From the NCBI RefSeq assembly GCF_019264485.1, contig NZ_JAHVAA010000015.1, forward strand, positions 62,001 to 126,000: a DNA stretch of 64,000 nucleotides, in the 5' to 3' direction. Under the pieces are notes generated by a model. It saw only the letters and a list, made by a program, of their open reading frames with translations, searched no databases and had not been told where the DNA came from. The DNA comes from Sediminibacterium sp. (lineage in GTDB: Bacteria; Bacteroidota; Bacteroidia; Chitinophagales; Chitinophagaceae). The position numbers were made by a program, and so were the translations under genes. Position 1 is the stretch's first letter; every line of letters begins with the position of its first letter. Shown piece by piece: positions 1 through 9,267 of this stretch.

Positions 1-132
1 GGTGCGGGTTTTATTGCAGCAGCATGTCCATTCTGTAATACCATGATGACCGATGGTGTAAAGAACCGGGAGAAAGAGCAGGAAGTAGAAGTATTGGATA
101 TAGCAGAGATGGTAGCGCAGAGTATGATTTAA
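1..132 (+). CDS. Fe-S oxidoreductase, C-terminal end (partial)
   Basis: Only the last 43 residues and the stop are in the window; the gene begins upstream. The reading frame opens with a GAGFIAAACPFCNTMMTDG stretch. This matches the C-terminal cysteine-containing motif of (Fe-S)-binding CCG-domain proteins related to heterodisulfide reductase and glycolate or lactate oxidase iron-sulfur subunits. The tail ends in a short acidic helix (EVEVLDIAEMVAQS), also usual for the family. It would be a cytoplasmic or membrane-associated electron-transfer protein. The partner and substrate cannot be judged from this fragment. The family call rests on one short motif. Confidence 0.6.
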   Translation, partial: GAGFIAAACPFCNTMMTDGVKNREKEQEVEVLDIAEMVAQSMI

Positions 133-490
133 TGGCAGATGTCGGATTTCTGATATCTGATGCAGGATGTCGGATATGATGGTAATCACCTATTCATTCT
201 TAGTATGAATGCTGTTATAATTTTTTTCAAAAAGGGAACGGAGCAGTTTCGCTGGCGGTATTTTTCCTGGAAAAGAATGTGCTGGCTCAGCCTTTTTTTG
301 TTTGTCTTTTTTATTGGCTGGCGTTTATTATTTCAAAAAGAAGCTGCTGAAGAGCTTGCTTCCCCCCGTCTGTTCAGACACTTTAGCCTTGCCATTTTCA
401 TGGGTTTCATATCCGCTTTCTCAAAACCACCTGAAACAGAGACTGACTAACCCCAAAAGAATCTGACATCAGAAATCAGCCATCTGCCAT
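133..490. repeat. Split inverted repeat of GCAGATGTC words flanking an unassigned 300-bp stretch
   Basis: The segment at 133-166 (TGGCAGATGTCGGATTTC...) is imperfectly complementary to 461-490 (...AGAAATCAGCCATCTGCCA). The words match those of the perfect hairpin at 53839-53892. The 167-460 interior contains an open frame of 96 codons, but its composition and lack of recognisable features do not support a protein. No other gene is visible between 133 and 519. Confidence 0.6.
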
Positions 491-519
491 CCATAAATCA
501 AACCTGCTATCTTTGTCCT

Positions 520-1032
520 ATGGATCTGAACTACCAATCTTTTATCCCCGCCGATTTTCATCCCGGCTCACGTGTGTGGGTGTACCAGTCTTCGAGATTA
601 TTTCTCATCAGTGAAGCATTTGAAATTGAAAATATATTGAAAACGTTTACCAGCCAGTGGCTGAGTCATGGCACACCTGTAAAAGGATACGCCAATCTCC
701 TCTTTGGCCAGTTCCTTGTTTTTATAGCCGATGAAACAGCAACAGGGGTAAGCGGTTGTAGTACCGACAGTTCTGTTCGGGTGGTAAAAACGATTGAAGA
801 ACGTTTCAAAGTAAGTATGTTCGACAGACAGCAGCTTGCCTTTGTAGTGAAAGATAAAATACAACTGATACCATTGGCGCAATTCAGTTATGCACTGGAG
901 AATAATTTTATCAATCCCGACACGCTTTATTTCAATAACCTGGTAGCCACAAAAACAGAGTTGATGGAGAAATGGTTGGTGCCCGTGAAAGAGAGTTGGT
1001 TGAACGGGAGGATACACAAAGTGTCCAACTAA
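520..1032 (+). CDS. Conserved Bacteroidota protein of unknown function (often labelled ABC transporter ATPase)
   Basis: The gene encodes a 170-residue soluble protein with no signal peptide or membrane segment. Its pattern (RVWVYQSSR near the start, then FTSQWLSHG, then ADETATGVSGCSTDSS around residues 83-98) resembles a conserved Bacteroidota family. That family is often deposited as ABC transporter ATPase although no Walker A motif is present; none is visible here either. A TATCTTTG box at 508-515 ends only 4 bases before the ATG. If it is the -7 element, the mRNA would be nearly leaderless, but no convincing -33 element is seen. The stop overlaps the convergent small gene by four bases. 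Function unknown. Confidence 0.75.
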   Translation: MDLNYQSFIPADFHPGSRVWVYQSSRLFLISEAFEIENILKTFTSQWLSHGTPVKGYANLLFGQFLVFIADETATGVSGCSTDSSVRVVKTIEERFKVSMFDRQQLAFVVKDKIQLIPLAQFSYALENNFINPDTLYFNNLVATKTELMEKWLVPVKESWLNGRIHKVSN

Positions 1033-1214
1033 TTCTGTACTTTCTTTTTCTTAAACAGCGGGCGCATCCATTCCGCAATCAAACCCACAGCTGTAGTACT
1101 GATACCAAGAGCAAGTGATTGTTTCAATTCAACACCAAAGCCCCAATAACTTAAGGCAAATAACAGAAACCCAATGATTGCCGAAGCAATTACAAGACTA
1201 ATCTGGTATTTCAT
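1029..1214 (-). CDS. Small two-helix membrane protein
   Basis: A 61-residue protein with two hydrophobic segments (about residues 5-25 and 33-50) and a strongly basic tail (RPLFKKKKVQN), the charge pattern of an inner-membrane hairpin with both ends in the cytoplasm. The stop overlaps the stop of the convergent gene at 520-1032, a common compact arrangement. Its family is not recognised. Clean hydrophobic segmentation and tight packing argue that it is real, but a small spurious frame cannot be excluded. Confidence 0.55.
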   Translation of the reverse strand: MKYQISLVIASAIIGFLLFALSYWGFGVELKQSLALGISTTAVGLIAEWMRPLFKKKKVQN

Positions 1215-1337
1215 GTTTTTTATTTTACAGTAAAATAGAATTAATATTTTATATTATGGAGTGAATGGGATAAAAATACCTGATAGTATGAAGAATAGAT
1301 TTTAAGCCACAGATTCACAGATTATATTTAACACTTA

Positions 1338-3791
1338 TCAGGCTTTACTTGCTTTTTGCAAAGCTGCTTTTTTGTCTTTCTCACTCAGTTTCGATTTCTG
1401 TACCACCCTGTTTAGCTGGTAACTTACCGATAACCTGAAATTGCGGGTATTGCTTGAATTGAAGCTCTCCAGATTGAAATTAGCACCATAAGTATAAGTA
1501 GTATAACGCTGGGTTGTAAACGGATCTATCGCATTAAAACTTACAATCAATCTTCGTTCAAAGAAACGATGCTGTACACCCAGGTTCATGTTTACATTGC
1601 TCCTGCTTCTTCCCTGCGGATTGGCAAAGTTGCTGAAACGAATGCTTCCTTCAAATGTAAGTACGTTACTGGGCGTAAACGTATAATTGAAACTGCTGTA
1701 AAAACTATTCCCGTCGCGGTATTTATATAATGTTTTTTCTGCGGTACTGTATCGGTTCATGGTATACCCCATACTGGTATTAATACGCCACTGCCGACTG
1801 ATGGTATAACCACCCCAGATACTGGCTTCATATTCTTTTCTGTCGGCAATATTCAACCAGCTTACTTCTGTTTTACCACCACCAATCAGGTTACGGATAG
1901 AGTTAAACACATCTCTGAGTTTATTATAGCCTACCGAGGTATTGATGTAATATTTCCCCTTGATCCAGCTTACTGTCCAGTCGAAATTATCAGACAAAGT
2001 AGGTCGCAGGTAGGGATTACCAAAGCGGAGATTATAGGGATCACTGTAATCCACATTCGGATTCAGTTCGCCAATACCCGGTCTGCGTATAGTTGCTCTG
2101 TATACAACAGAAGTGTTCAGTGTTTTATTAAACTCTTTGCGCAAGGTAAAATTGGGTAAGAGGTTCCAGTATCCATTGTTTACATTGGTACTATTGCCTT
2201 TAAAGAAAGTGAAACCCATGGCAGTATGTTCGGCCTGTAGTCCCATATTCAAACGCCAGCCTTTGGCCATCTGCAATCCAAAGCCAGCCCTTGCCGTAAA
2301 AATCTCCTGACGAAAGGCAAAATCATTACTCAGCAGGTCATTGGGTATAAACAGGCTGTCTGATTTCCTCAGAAAACTTGTATTTAAAGTGTTATGAAAA
2401 TAAGAGCGATTATAGGTTACGCCCGTTGAAAAATTACTCCCTTTTTTCTTCAGGGGTTTATTATAATCCACCCTTGCAGAAACAGAGCGGTTATAATTAT
2501 CGAAGAATTGCGACTGTGTGGAATCAATACCTGTGGGCGACAAATCGGGTTGCAGGAATTCCTGGAAAAAACCACGGTCATTATTGTTCTTATTAAAATT
2601 GGCATTTAAAATAACCCTTAAAAATTCAGCAGGATTTTTTGCCTTGTGGGTATAAGATAAAGAAGCATTGTGTCCATAACCCTCCCCTTCACTCCGGTTG
2701 GTACGGGTACTGTATCGATATACTTGTTTGTCTTTATTTATATTGGTAAAAGTGCTATGACTTTCGTTATCATAATAATTCAGGTTACCCTGGTATGTAA
2801 TATTTAACTGGTTTCTTTTATTGAGTTCAAAATCGCTTTGCACCCGAAGGTTGGGTCGGATATTTCTATTTTCAAATGCACCTGTATTGTTAAAGTAATT
2901 GACAGAATCCTTGTATATATTTTCGCGTTTGGAATAGCTGTTACCCGTTAATATACTTCCGCCAATACCTGCGGTAATATTCAGTGAGAAAGGTTGTGTA
3001 CGGTAGCTTGCATTCAATGCAATATTGCCCTCTCCCCTTGTACCCCCACTTATTGTTGTTCTACCCACCCATCCTATTTTTCCTTTTTTGGTCACAATAT
3101 TAATCACACCACCTGTTTCTGTTGCGTATTGCGGTGGTGGATTGGTCATGATTTCTATTTTCTCGATACTGCTTCCAGGCAGACTTTCCAACAGATCCTG
3201 CAGTTGTTGTGCATTCAGCTCTGTGGGTTTATCATCGATTAATATCTTGGGTTCTTTTCCCTTGAGTAAAATTTTACCGGTAGGGTCATTATTAATCAAT
3301 GGCATATTTTTCAATAACTCTGCTGTTGTAGCACCGCCACTCAATGCACTCTCGCCAACATTATAGGTAATTTTATCGTCTTTGTTTTCAATCAACGGCT
3401 TCTCTGCATAAACAATCACTTCATTCAATGCGCTTGCCGCATCACTTAGTTTAACATCTCCGAGATTAAAATCATATCGTTCGGGCCTGAGATAAATACT
3501 GTCAATCTGCGTTTCGGCAAAACCCACCATATTAACAATTAAACGGTAATATCCCAAGGCAAGTTTACTAAACTCAAATGCCCCATTCTTATCGGCAACC
3601 TTGCTCATTTTTTTTGTGGTGTCGGCTAATAACTGCAATTGTACACTGGCAAATGCCAGTGGCTTACCCGTTTTAGATTCCAATACATTACCAATAACAA
3701 GCCCCATTTGAGCACGGGGTTTATCTTCTGTTTTTTGGGCGAATAGTGATGGAGTACCCAATAGGAATACCCACAATAAGTAAATTCTCAA
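1338..3791 (-). CDS. Outer-membrane beta-barrel protein, TonB-receptor-like (OMP_b-brl_3 type)
   Basis: The 817-residue protein begins with a signal peptide (MRIYLLWVFLLGTPSLFAQ). A carboxypeptidase-regulatory-like beta-sandwich follows at about residues 30-110 (VLESKTGKPLAFASVQL), then a plug-like domain at about 140-235 (KNMPLINNDPTGKILLKG...GGVINIVTKKG), and then a long C-terminal region rich in alternating aromatic strands typical of a 22-strand barrel. It lacks an adjacent SusD gene, so a polysaccharide-uptake role is not implied. Members of this family are common in Bacteroidota, and the ligand is usually unknown. The gene stands alone, with a short spacer to the divergent Spx/ArsC-like gene. 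No truncation is visible. Confidence 0.85.
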   Translation of the reverse strand: MRIYLLWVFLLGTPSLFAQKTEDKPRAQMGLVIGNVLESKTGKPLAFASVQLQLLADTTKKMSKVADKNGAFEFSKLALGYYRLIVNMVGFAETQIDSIYLRPERYDFNLGDVKLSDAASALNEVIVYAEKPLIENKDDKITYNVGESALSGGATTAELLKNMPLINNDPTGKILLKGKEPKILIDDKPTELNAQQLQDLLESLPGSSIEKIEIMTNPPPQYATETGGVINIVTKKGKIGWVGRTTISGGTRGEGNIALNASYRTQPFSLNITAGIGGSILTGNSYSKRENIYKDSVNYFNNTGAFENRNIRPNLRVQSDFELNKRNQLNITYQGNLNYYDNESHSTFTNINKDKQVYRYSTRTNRSEGEGYGHNASLSYTHKAKNPAEFLRVILNANFNKNNNDRGFFQEFLQPDLSPTGIDSTQSQFFDNYNRSVSARVDYNKPLKKKGSNFSTGVTYNRSYFHNTLNTSFLRKSDSLFIPNDLLSNDFAFRQEIFTARAGFGLQMAKGWRLNMGLQAEHTAMGFTFFKGNSTNVNNGYWNLLPNFTLRKEFNKTLNTSVVYRATIRRPGIGELNPNVDYSDPYNLRFGNPYLRPTLSDNFDWTVSWIKGKYYINTSVGYNKLRDVFNSIRNLIGGGKTEVSWLNIADRKEYEASIWGGYTISRQWRINTSMGYTMNRYSTAEKTLYKYRDGNSFYSSFNYTFTPSNVLTFEGSIRFSNFANPQGRSRSNVNMNLGVQHRFFERRLIVSFNAIDPFTTQRYTTYTYGANFNLESFNSSNTRNFRLSVSYQLNRVVQKSKLSEKDKKAALQKASKA

Positions 3792-3941
3792 GGTTTATCG
3801 ATTGCTTGTCAACAAAATAAAGATTATTGGGTTATAATCACCGGGAAATTAGATAATTGGTTCTATCCACCGGAAAATCGGGGAATGGGCTGTTTTACCG
3901 GCTCTTATTATATTCGCAGCCAATTAAATTCAGTAAACAAA

Positions 3942-4301
3942 ATGTACAAGATATACGGCATCCCCAATTGCGACACCGTGAAGAAAGTGTTCACCTGGAT
4001 GAAAGAACAGAAAATAAGTTTCGAGTTCCATGATTATAAAACCATGGGCATTACTGAAAAGGAGTTAAAAAACTGGTGCGAACAGGCTGGCTGGGAAACC
4101 ATTTTCAATAAACGATCCACTACCTATAAAGAATTATCACCCGAAATACAAGCTTCCATTACCAGTGCAGCAAAAGCCATTCCGGTGATGCTCGTACATG
4201 CCAGTATCATTAAGCGGCCTGTTATCACTAAGGGCGATGAAGTAATATTGGTTGGATTTGATGCGAAGAAATATGCTGAAGTATTGTTAAGTAAGAGATG
4301 A
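3942..4301 (+). CDS. Spx/ArsC-family thioredoxin-fold protein
   Basis: A 119-residue protein starting at the ATG that gives MYKIYGIPNCDTVKK. An upstream in-frame ATG at 3885 would add 19 residues with no family support, so the internal start is preferred. The single cysteine of the NCDTVKK motif and the later PVMLV...IIKRPVI segment are the conserved features of the ArsC/Spx/YffB family. Without an ars operon nearby, arsenate reduction is not favoured. A YffB- or Spx-like redox or regulatory role is more likely. The gene converges on the tlpA-like gene, and the two stops flank a long inverted repeat. Confidence 0.8.
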   Translation: MYKIYGIPNCDTVKKVFTWMKEQKISFEFHDYKTMGITEKELKNWCEQAGWETIFNKRSTTYKELSPEIQASITSAAKAIPVMLVHASIIKRPVITKGDEVILVGFDAKKYAEVLLSKR

Positions 4302-4380
4302 ATAGTGAGTAGTCAGTAGTGAGTAGTGAGTAGTGAGTAAATAAGTAGATGTTCACTACTGACCACTCACTACTCACTAT
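4301..4380. repeat. Word-type inverted repeat (AGTGAGTAGTGAG family) between convergent stops
   Basis: The left arm is built of GTGAGTAGT words, and the right arm of the complementary ACTCACTACT words; the arms meet around 4345-4352. It overlaps both flanking stop codons. Its position between convergent genes would suit a bidirectional terminator, though no T-tract follows. Related words recur at 31796-31828, 61824-61963 and 63733-63760. Confidence 0.8.
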
Positions 4381-5459
4381 TTCAATATTTCCTTTAACTT
4401 CTGTTGTAAAAACTGCTCTCTGAGATCACGTGCGATAATTTTTCCATCCGGGTCAATCAGCATATTGGCAGGGATGCCCTGTATGCGGTATAATTGTGCT
4501 GCTGCGTTGTTCCAGTATTGCAGATCACTTACATGGGTCCAGGTAAGATTATCAGCTTTAATGGCCTGTAACCAGCTACTACGTTCCTGATCGAGCGAAA
4601 CCCCCAATACAGTAAAGTTTTTGTCTTTGTAAGTATTGTACGCCAACACCACATTCGGATTTTCCATTCTGCAGGGTCTACACCAACTGGCCCAGAAATC
4701 AACCAGTACATATTTACCTTTGAAGGAAGATAATTTTACCGGATTACCATCCACATCATTCTGCGTAAAATCAATCGCCTGTGTACCTACACTGCCAATT
4801 TTGGCATCAGCAATCATTTTTGCAACTGTTTCTGAATAAAAACCTTTCTGTGCAACAGGTTGCAGTTCATTGTACCGTGCTTCTAATTCATTGATACTTT
4901 CATACAGCGGACTTACGGCAAATAATACAAACGGACTTACAGGCGATTCAGGATTACTCTTTACATAACTGGCAGCATCAGCCAATACAATGGCTTTGTA
5001 CTGATTGAACAGAGAAATAAGCGAATCTCTTTTTTGAGGTTGTGTAGATTGATTGATGACAGAAGCCAGGTTATTCAATTTATCTTTTGTAGGGTTAAAT
5101 TTTACCCTGAAACGTTCATATTCTTTCTGAACAGCAGAGCCCATAACAACTGCTTCGCTAAGCTTAGACAACTCTCCATCCAGGGTTACCCGGTCATTGC
5201 TGATGAACAGATCGAGTTGTTCATTCCTCTTCACAAAACCTACCTGAACCAGTTCAGGATTTTTTAATCTGCCTTTTAACAGAAAAGCTCCATTCATGGC
5301 TTTGCCGGTAGTGAGCGTTTGTCCGGTTACACCATTGCTGAGAAACACAACTGTATTATCCGGAAGACCTTTAATAATACCTTTAATCTCAAAAGAATCT
5401 ACCCCTATCTGTGCCAATAAACTGCATGGCAACAATAATAATAACAAAAGTTTTTTCAT
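4377..5459 (-). CDS. Periplasmic thiol-disulfide oxidoreductase, DUF4369-TlpA
   Basis: A 360-residue secreted protein: a signal peptide (MKKLLLLLLLPCSLLAQ), an N-terminal DUF4369 beta domain at about 22-120, a helical linker, and a TlpA/AhpC-type thioredoxin domain at about 222-360. The active site is WASWCRPC (Cys260, Cys263), with the cis-Pro segment near GIPANMLID. It would reduce or rearrange disulfides in the periplasm. The gene starts 2 bases after the hisIE stop, so it is probably the last gene of the trp-his transcript, although a periplasmic redox protein has no obvious role in histidine synthesis. Its stop codon lies inside the word repeat at 4301-4380. Confidence 0.85.
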   Translation of the reverse strand: MKKLLLLLLLPCSLLAQIGVDSFEIKGIIKGLPDNTVVFLSNGVTGQTLTTGKAMNGAFLLKGRLKNPELVQVGFVKRNEQLDLFISNDRVTLDGELSKLSEAVVMGSAVQKEYERFRVKFNPTKDKLNNLASVINQSTQPQKRDSLISLFNQYKAIVLADAASYVKSNPESPVSPFVLFAVSPLYESINELEARYNELQPVAQKGFYSETVAKMIADAKIGSVGTQAIDFTQNDVDGNPVKLSSFKGKYVLVDFWASWCRPCRMENPNVVLAYNTYKDKNFTVLGVSLDQERSSWLQAIKADNLTWTHVSDLQYWNNAAAQLYRIQGIPANMLIDPDGKIIARDLREQFLQQKLKEILK

Positions 5460-5461
5460 AC

Positions 5462-6058
5462 TTATCTTGAATGTCTTTTTTTCAATATATCTATCACAGA
5501 CCCTAAGTTATGACCTTTGACGTTAAGTAAAAGTAAATAATGGAACAGCAGGTCGGCCGCTTCATTCAGGAAGAGTTCTGTATTGTCGTCTTTGGCTTCG
5601 ATCACCAGTTCTACAGCTTCTTCTCCCACTTTTTGTGCCACTTTATTGATGCCTTTTGAAAACAGTTTGGCTACATATGATTCCTCCGGAGAAACCTGTT
5701 TCCGTAAACGGATAATATCTTCGAGATAGAGTAAAAAATCTTCACTATGGTTTCTTTCACTCCAGCAGGTATCGGCACCGGTATGACAAACAGGTCCGAG
5801 CGGATGTGCCTGTATTAATAAAGTATCATTATCGCAGTCTACCGACATACTTTTCAGTTCGAGAAAATTACCACTCTCCTCTCCTTTGGTCCAGAGCCTG
5901 TTTTTGCTGCGGCTGAAAAAAGTAACTTTCCCAGACTGTTCTGTTTTTGTCAGTGCTTCCTCGTTCATGAAACCAAGCATCAATACTTTATGTGTATTAA
6001 AATCCTGTACAATCGCCGGCACCAATCCATCCACATATTTCGCAAAATCTACTTTCAT
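5462..6058 (-). CDS. hisIE: Bifunctional phosphoribosyl-AMP cyclohydrolase / phosphoribosyl-ATP pyrophosphatase
   Basis: A 198-residue fusion catalysing steps two and three of histidine synthesis in the cytoplasm. The N-terminal PRA-CH domain (about 1-105) shows FFSRSKNRLWTKGEESGN and the metal-binding CDNDTLL and CHTGADTCW segments. The C-terminal PRA-PH domain (about 107-198) shows the helical KVGEEAVELVIEA motif. The length is usual for a fused HisIE. It lies 193 bases downstream of hisF. That spacer contains repeats but no obvious terminator, so it is probably transcribed with the upstream his genes. Confidence 0.95.
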   Translation of the reverse strand: MKVDFAKYVDGLVPAIVQDFNTHKVLMLGFMNEEALTKTEQSGKVTFFSRSKNRLWTKGEESGNFLELKSMSVDCDNDTLLIQAHPLGPVCHTGADTCWSERNHSEDFLLYLEDIIRLRKQVSPEESYVAKLFSKGINKVAQKVGEEAVELVIEAKDDNTELFLNEAADLLFHYLLLLNVKGHNLGSVIDILKKRHSR

Positions 6059-6251
6059 ACAATAATCATTAATCGGTTCTTACAATGTGAGCAACTTTTG
6101 GGGCCTGGCGGTTAGTCTTTAGCTGTTAGCTATTGGCCATTAGCAGGTATAAAGCATTTGGTAACTCTAAAAGATACCACCATCCTTTACCTTTACCTTC
6201 ACCCCCTTCCTACTACTTGTGTCTTATTCCTTGTTTCTTATTTCTTATTCC
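6059..6251. repeat. hisF-hisIE spacer with degenerate word repeats
   Basis: The spacer holds a near-palindrome built on GCTATTGGCCATTAGC (about 6126-6145). It also holds a one-armed run of CTTATTCCTTGTTTCTTATT words (about 6219-6255) that runs into the hisF stop. No promoter of the TAnnTTTG type and no terminator was found. Confidence 0.5.
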
Positions 6252-7010
6252 TTATTTCCTCATCCTTACTCCCTGTCCTGCAAGATAATCTTTCAATTCC
6301 GGTATACCGATTTCTTTAAAGTGAAAGATGCTTGCTGCCAGTGCTGCATCAGCTTTTCCTTTTGTAAACACATCAGTAAAATGCTGCATTGTACCACCAC
6401 CACCGGAAGCAATTACCGGAACAGATAAAGTACCTGCCAGGGTTGCTGTAATGTCTAAGGCAAACCCTTGCTTAGTGCCGTCATGATTCATAGATGTAAG
6501 TAATATTTCACCGGCTCCCAGATCAACGGCCTGTCTCGCCCAATCTGTGCATAAGGTATCTGTTTTTACCCTGCCCCCATTCAGGTATACATACCATTGA
6601 CCATCTGTTTCCTGTTTAGTGTCAATCGCCAGTACTACACACTGTGAACCGAATTCTTTTGAGAGATCTGCAATCAATTGCGGATTTTTATAGGCAGCTG
6701 TATTAACAGATATTTTATCAGCACCATGCTGCAGCAGTACCTGTACATCTTCCACACTACTGATACCTCCTCCAACAGTAAACGGGATATTGATATTCTG
6801 AGAGATACGGTTCACCAGTTCACTCAATGTTTTTCGTTTTTCATTGGTAGCAGTTATATCAAGAAAAACCAGTTCATCGGCCCCTGTTTTAGCATACAAA
6901 GCTCCGAGCTCAACAGGATCACCGGCATCACGGATATTTTCAAAGTTGATGCCTTTTACTGTGCGGCCATCTTTAATATCGAGACATGGTATAATTCTTT
7001 TTGTCAGCAT
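6252..7010 (-). CDS. hisF: Imidazole glycerol phosphate synthase, cyclase subunit
   Basis: A 252-residue (beta/alpha)8 protein that condenses PRFAR with ammonia supplied by HisH to give imidazole glycerol phosphate and AICAR. The start [16 protein letters not shown] carries the catalytic Asp11. The second catalytic Asp lies in VLAIDTKQ, and phosphate-binding loops are seen as GGGI and ASGGGG. HisH is two genes upstream, with hisA between them. The 143-base gap to hisA holds a hairpin (7059-7113). Confidence 0.97.
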   Translation of the reverse strand: MLTKRIIPCLDIKDGRTVKGINFENIRDAGDPVELGALYAKTGADELVFLDITATNEKRKTLSELVNRISQNINIPFTVGGGISSVEDVQVLLQHGADKISVNTAAYKNPQLIADLSKEFGSQCVVLAIDTKQETDGQWYVYLNGGRVKTDTLCTDWARQAVDLGAGEILLTSMNHDGTKQGFALDITATLAGTLSVPVIASGGGGTMQHFTDVFTKGKADAALAASIFHFKEIGIPELKDYLAGQGVRMRK

Positions 7011-7058
7011 CTTATAAACTAATTTCTTACTCCTATGCGTAAACTTTGTTATCTCATG

Positions 7059-7113
7059 TTCTCTGCGGTCCCTTCCTTCGTCAGGATGACGTGAGGAACC
7101 CCACCGCAGAGAA
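7059..7113. repeat. Inverted repeat in the hisA-hisF spacer
   Basis: TTCTCTGCGGT at 7059-7069 is perfectly complementary to ACCGCAGAGAA at 7103-7113, with a 33-base loop. A third related word (TCGCAGAGT) follows near 7132. No T-tract adjoins it, so it is not a clear terminator. Confidence 0.7.
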
Positions 7114-7153
7114 CGAGAGGAAGCAGAGGCTTCGCAGAGTCATTTAATTATTT

Positions 7154-7873
7154 TTATCTGTTGAACTTTGATAATTCTTTTAAACTGATCCTGTTTTCAT
7201 AGATGGCTTTACCTACGATGGCACCTGAGCAGCCTGCTTCACGCAATACTTCAAGATCACTCATACTACTCACACCTCCACTTGCGATAAAATGAAGTGA
7301 TGGAAACTTTTCAAGGATCTGTTTATATAAAACAACAGAAGGCCCTTCCAGTTTACCATCTTTACTTACGTCGGTACAAAACAGTTGTTGTATACCAAGC
7401 CCTATGTATTTTTCTATAAAATCATAAATCCATACATCAGTTGTCTCTAACCAGCCCGACACAGCGATTTTCTCATCTTTTACATCAGCACCTAAAAGAA
7501 ATTTATCGGCACCATATTTTTGCATCCACTCAATAAAAACGTTTTCCTGCTTCACAGCAAGACTGCCGATAGTTGCATAAGCTGCTCCTGAATTGAACAC
7601 AACAGTCAGGTCTTCTTCTTTTTTTATACCTCCTCCAAAGTCGAGGATTAAAGATGTTTTGCTTGTTAGTTGCTCTAATACTTTCCAGTTTTTTACTGCA
7701 CCTGCTTTAGCGCCATCTAAATCAACCAAATGCAATCTTTTCAGCCCCGCATCCTCGAACTGCAAAGCTACTTCCAGCGGATTTTCATTGTACACTGTTT
7801 TCTGGCTATAGTCTCCCTCTGTGAGGCGAACACATTTGCCATCAATAATATCTATTGCCGGAATAATTACCAT
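7154..7873 (-). CDS. hisA: ProFAR isomerase
   Basis: A 239-residue (beta/alpha)8 isomerase converting ProFAR to PRFAR in histidine synthesis. It begins MVIIPAIDIIDGKCVRL with catalytic Asp8. The second catalytic acid lies in the CTDVSKDG segment, and phosphate-binding motifs are seen as DFGGGI and ASGGVSS. A separate trpF gene is present nearby, so there is no need for a dual-function PriA. It starts 10 bases after the hisH stop, consistent with one transcript. Confidence 0.96.
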   Translation of the reverse strand: MVIIPAIDIIDGKCVRLTEGDYSQKTVYNENPLEVALQFEDAGLKRLHLVDLDGAKAGAVKNWKVLEQLTSKTSLILDFGGGIKKEEDLTVVFNSGAAYATIGSLAVKQENVFIEWMQKYGADKFLLGADVKDEKIAVSGWLETTDVWIYDFIEKYIGLGIQQLFCTDVSKDGKLEGPSVVLYKQILEKFPSLHFIASGGVSSMSDLEVLREAGCSGAIVGKAIYENRISLKELSKFNR

Positions 7874-7883
7874 TTTGATTTAA

Positions 7884-8477
7884 TCAGAGCTTTAAAAAAT
7901 TAGTCAATATTTTTTCTCCTACCACTGCACTTTTCTCCGGATGAAATTGAACACCATAAAAATTATCCCGGTGTAAGGCTGAGCTATAGGGTTGAATATA
8001 GTCGGTAGTAGCAATCGTATGCTCACCTTTTGCTGCATAATAGCCGTGTACAAAATAGCAATAACTGTTTTCCGGCACCATATTAAACAAGGGTGTTTTT
8101 ACATCTGAAATTGTATTCCATCCAATTTGCGGCACTTTTAAGCCTGTACCTTGTTGTGGTTTAAATTGTTTTACTGCTTCATCAAAAATATTCAGACAGG
8201 TGGTGTCATTCTCTTCCGAATGTCTGCACATTAGCTGCATACCCAGGCAAATACCCAATACAGGTTGCTGCAAACCTATTATAAGCTGATCGAGTTTTCT
8301 TTCCCTGAGATAGTGCATAGCTGTACTTGCTTCACCCACACCGGGAAAAATTACTTTATCGGCAGATGCAATCATCTCATGATCGTCTGTAACTGTTGCG
8401 GTGGCACCAATCCGTTCCAATGCATAACGAACCGACTGTATGTTTCCCGCATTGTATTTTATGATTACCAGGTTCAT
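7884..8477 (-). CDS. hisH: Imidazole glycerol phosphate synthase, glutaminase subunit
   Basis: A 197-residue class I glutamine amidotransferase that delivers ammonia to HisF. The nucleophile is Cys77 in GICLGMQL, and the His-Glu pair is in GVQFHPEKS near the C terminus. It begins only 3 bases after the trpA stop, so the trp and his genes are physically one unit. hisG, hisD, hisC and hisB are not in the window and must lie elsewhere. Confidence 0.96.
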   Translation of the reverse strand: MNLVIIKYNAGNIQSVRYALERIGATATVTDDHEMIASADKVIFPGVGEASTAMHYLRERKLDQLIIGLQQPVLGICLGMQLMCRHSEENDTTCLNIFDEAVKQFKPQQGTGLKVPQIGWNTISDVKTPLFNMVPENSYCYFVHGYYAAKGEHTIATTDYIQPYSSALHRDNFYGVQFHPEKSAVVGEKILTNFLKL

Positions 8478-8480
8478 ATC

Positions 8481-9251
8481 TTATTTTAATACCTGTTCCA
8501 GGAATTGTTTTGTTGTAGTACGAATATCTGTACCCTGTTCCAGTGCTTTGATATAAGCCGATCCAATGATGGCGCCATTGGCATATTTACAGGCTGCTTC
8601 AAATGTTGTTTTGTCTTTAATTCCAAAACCAACCAGTACCGGATTTTGCAATTGAAGCCCTCTGAGTTTTTCCAGATAAGTTTCTACAAGACTGAAATCT
8701 TTATCATTTCCCGTGGTAGCCGATGAACTTACTGCGTATAAGAAACCTGTGCTTAATGTATCCAGTTTTTTTATCCGCTCCTGGCTTGTTTCAGGTGTAA
8801 CAAGGAAAATAAAATCAAGCCCATACTTTTTAATGATCGCTCCGTAAACGGTTTCATATTCATATTCTGGAAGGTCGGGTAATATCAGACCATCTACTCC
8901 AACAGCAGCAGCTTCTCTGCAAAAATTCTCAAACCCATACTGTAATACAGGATTCATATAGCCCATCAGTAGCAGGGGAATATTTGTTTTAGCGCGCAGT
9001 TCTTTTAATTGTTCAAACAGTACTGTTATTCCCATTCCATTTTGCAAAGCAATGGTACTACTTGCCTGTATTACAGGCCCGTCGGCCAGCGGGTCGCTAT
9101 AGGGCATCCCAAGTTCTATTAAATCGGCTCCGCTCTCTTCAAGAGCCAATATGATATTGATTGTATCATTCAACTGCGGATAACCTGCTGTGCAATACAC
9201 ATTCAGTACCCTTTCTTTTTTTTGCTTGAATAAATGCTGTATCCTGCTCAT
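8481..9251 (-). CDS. trpA: Tryptophan synthase alpha chain
   Basis: A 256-residue TIM barrel that cleaves indole-3-glycerol phosphate. Catalytic Glu46 (LIELGMPYSDP) and Asp57 (LADGPVIQ) are in place, as is the phosphate-binding GFGI segment. It lies 16 bases after trpB, whose product is its partner in the alpha2-beta2 complex, and 3 bases before hisH. Confidence 0.97.
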   Translation of the reverse strand: MSRIQHLFKQKKERVLNVYCTAGYPQLNDTINIILALEESGADLIELGMPYSDPLADGPVIQASSTIALQNGMGITVLFEQLKELRAKTNIPLLLMGYMNPVLQYGFENFCREAAAVGVDGLILPDLPEYEYETVYGAIIKKYGLDFIFLVTPETSQERIKKLDTLSTGFLYAVSSSATTGNDKDFSLVETYLEKLRGLQLQNPVLVGFGIKDKTTFEAACKYANGAIIGSAYIKALEQGTDIRTTTKQFLEQVLK

Positions 9252-9267
9252 TGGCTGTTAACGAATT

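Noticed and set aside
160..450. A 96-codon plus-strand frame between the Fe-S gene and the gene at 520
   Set aside because: It starts inside a word repeat, has no recognisable pattern and irregular composition, and fills an intergenic loop. Not called as a gene.
3942..4301. Arsenate reductase of an ars operon
   Set aside because: No arsR, arsB or acr3 gene nearby; the single-cysteine motif is shared by Spx and YffB proteins.
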